From Psychrobacter sp. 1044 (GTDB taxonomy: Bacteria > Pseudomonadota > Gammaproteobacteria > Pseudomonadales > Moraxellaceae): a stretch of DNA of 64,000 nucleotides. The position numbers and the translations under genes are program-made. This document shows, piece after piece, positions 62,797-64,000 of the stretch. The notes under the pieces are model-generated. The model saw only the letters and a program-made list of their open reading frames with translations. It made no database searches and was not told the origin of the DNA. The stretch covers positions 124,001 to 188,000 of the forward strand of contig NZ_CAJHAZ010000001.1 in the NCBI RefSeq assembly GCF_904846525.1, in the 5' to 3' direction. Within the stretch, counting starts at the first letter, position 1, and the number at the start of each line of letters is the position of its first letter.

Positions 62797-64000
62797 TTAA
62801 ATAAATACCAAGGTTAATAACCAGATAAAGACGATGCTGGTCACGCCTTGAATACCCGTTGCCATAGAATGGGCTTTGTAAGCCTGCGCCACACTCATAC
62901 GACTAAACTGACTGACAATCCAAAAAAAGCTGTCATTGGCGTGCGAGATAGTCATGGCACCTGCACCAATGGCCATCACACAGAATACGCGACCAAGCTC
63001 ACTGTCGAGACCAATTTGATCCAATAACGGGGCGATCATCGCAGAGGTGGTGACCAAGGCGACTGTGGTCGAGCCTTGTGCCGTTTTTAACGCAGCAGAG
63101 ACAATGAATGGCATAAAAATGCCAAGCCCTAACGCAGACAATGTCGTACCTAAATAATCACCGATTGGTGTCACTTTTAGCATGGCACCAAATGCACCGC
63201 CTGCGCCAGTAATCAATAGGATAGGGGCTGCCACAACCAAACCTTGAGAGATGCTGTCGCTAATTTGCTGTGTTTTTTGCTCAGTGTTAATTAGCAAGAA
63301 AGACAAGAATAAACCAATCAGTAATGCCGTGAGTGGATTGCCGATAAACACTAAAATATCTGTCAACGTGCCACTGCCAAATGGTGCACTTGGAAAGTTC
63401 GCAACAGACGATAAGCAAATCAATAGGATAGGGACAATAATAGGCAAAAACGCCATTGTTGCTGACGGCATGCTGCTATAGTCGTCGCGTGTTTTCATGT
63501 TTTCAGGCAAAGTTGCTGCTGGCGCGTCCAGTGCGTCGATATTGTCGGGAGCGACATTCAAGAAGCGATTAGACCACCACCAGCCAGCCAGTACAGCAAC
63601 CGCTGTCACCACCACACCGACCATAATAACCAAGCCTAAATTGGACTCTAGTCCTAAGTTACCTGCTGCGGCAATTGGACCTGGGGTTGGTGGTACAAAG
63701 GTATGAGTTGCGTATAAGCCTGTCGCTAAGGCTATGCTCATCGCTACACTGGATACGTGTAAACGCTCGGCCAATGTTTCTTTTAATGAGTTTAAAATAA
63801 TATAGCCAGAGTCACAGAATACTGGTACTGAAACCACAGCACCAACGATGGACATGGTCAAAGTAGGGAAGCGTGGTCCCAAAACTTTGATGACCGTTTC
63901 TGCCATTACAATGGCGGCACCTGTTTTTTCAAGGATTAGCCCGATGATAGTACCAAAGACAATAACCAGACCGATGTAACCTAAAATACCGCCAAAGCCA
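62797..64000 (-). CDS. GntP-family gluconate/glycerate permease (5' end outside window)
   Basis: An inner-membrane transporter of the GntP family (gluconate, glycerate or similar hydroxy acids). The frame stays open through base 64000; the residues before the first internal ATG at 63906 read GFGGILGYIGLVIVFGTIIG, a GntP transmembrane helix, so that ATG is not the start and about 40-60 residues lie outside. Visible motifs are SVPVFCDSGYIILNSL, THTFVPPTPGPIAAAGNLG and the C-terminal GAMTISHANDSFFWIVSQFSRMSV, all typical of the family. Genome context (glycerate kinase 20 bp downstream) suggests glycerate as substrate. Confidence 0.9.
   Translation of the reverse strand, partial: GFGGILGYIGLVIVFGTIIGLILEKTGAAIVMAETVIKVLGPRFPTLTMSIVGAVVSVPVFCDSGYIILNSLKETLAERLHVSSVAMSIALATGLYATHTFVPPTPGPIAAAGNLGLESNLGLVIMVGVVVTAVAVLAGWWWSNRFLNVAPDNIDALDAPAATLPENMKTRDDYSSMPSATMAFLPIIVPILLICLSSVANFPSAPFGSGTLTDILVFIGNPLTALLIGLFLSFLLINTEQKTQQISDSISQGLVVAAPILLITGAGGAFGAMLKVTPIGDYLGTTLSALGLGIFMPFIVSAALKTAQGSTTVALVTTSAMIAPLLDQIGLDSELGRVFCVMAIGAGAMTISHANDSFFWIVSQFSRMSVAQAYKAHSMATGIQGVTSIVFIWLLTLVFI

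Noticed and set aside
1..64000. CRISPR arrays, rRNA operons and intact insertion sequences
   Set aside because: No spaced direct repeats, rRNA signatures or transposase ORFs could be seen on either strand.

Overview
The window looks like a piece of a Psychrobacter-type chromosome (Moraxellaceae, Gammaproteobacteria). The reasons are moderate A+T content, a Moraxellaceae-like gene set (petABC with a PVWY cytochrome b, uup/slyX, tandem FadL-type porins, leuCDB followed by fimV-truA, scattered type II secretion genes) and many short AT-rich intergenic spacers. No rRNA genes, CRISPR arrays or intact transposase genes were seen. There is one tRNA gene, tRNA-Leu(CAA). The genus call is inference from gene content.

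Layout. Positions 1-~5060 are the right-hand part of a mobile island, probably phage-satellite-like. It carries a winged-helix fragment, two tiny overlapping ORFs, a DUF3987 replication-type ATPase, an iteron-like GGAAAGT-rich spacer, an exported cargo protein on the other strand, and two copies of a small zinc-ribbon protein. From 5067 the core chromosome begins: bc1 complex genes petABC (-), ABC-F protein Uup (-), SlyX (+), two tandem FadL-family outer-membrane proteins (+), proline/sodium symporter PutP (-), and a LysR regulator divergent from leuC. The leucine genes leuC-leuD-leuB (18140-23042, +) are interspersed with two unrelated exported proteins and a 167-bp MITE-like element. Next come an L,D-transpeptidase (+), infA, truA, a type I asparaginase, a FimV/HubP homologue split into two genes, queA and dinB (all -). 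After the tRNA and fpr come trmO (with a hexanucleotide repeat), the secretion ATPase gspE, tatD, a TetR regulator and the pseudopilin genes gspHIJK (+). A second TetR regulator, a dGTPase, a histidine-rich MliC-like lipoprotein behind a Zur box, and ychF follow on the minus strand.

The most striking region is 48462-56944 (+): a UvrD/Rep-type helicase, a TerB_N-TerB-TerB_C protein, a DUF2791/BrxD-like P-loop ATPase, and an Lhr/BrxHI-like DEAD-box helicase. The last three match the composition of the anti-phage system Shango (TerB protein + ATPase + helicase). The UvrD-type helicase sits directly in front on the same strand and may be an accessory component. Two hairpins and a perfect palindrome precede it.

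The right end (57261-64000) is metabolic: a DadA-like amino-acid dehydrogenase with a RidA imine deaminase, an enoyl-CoA hydratase, a VOC-fold protein divergent from a LysR regulator, and a glycerate kinase with a GntP-family transporter that runs off the window edge.
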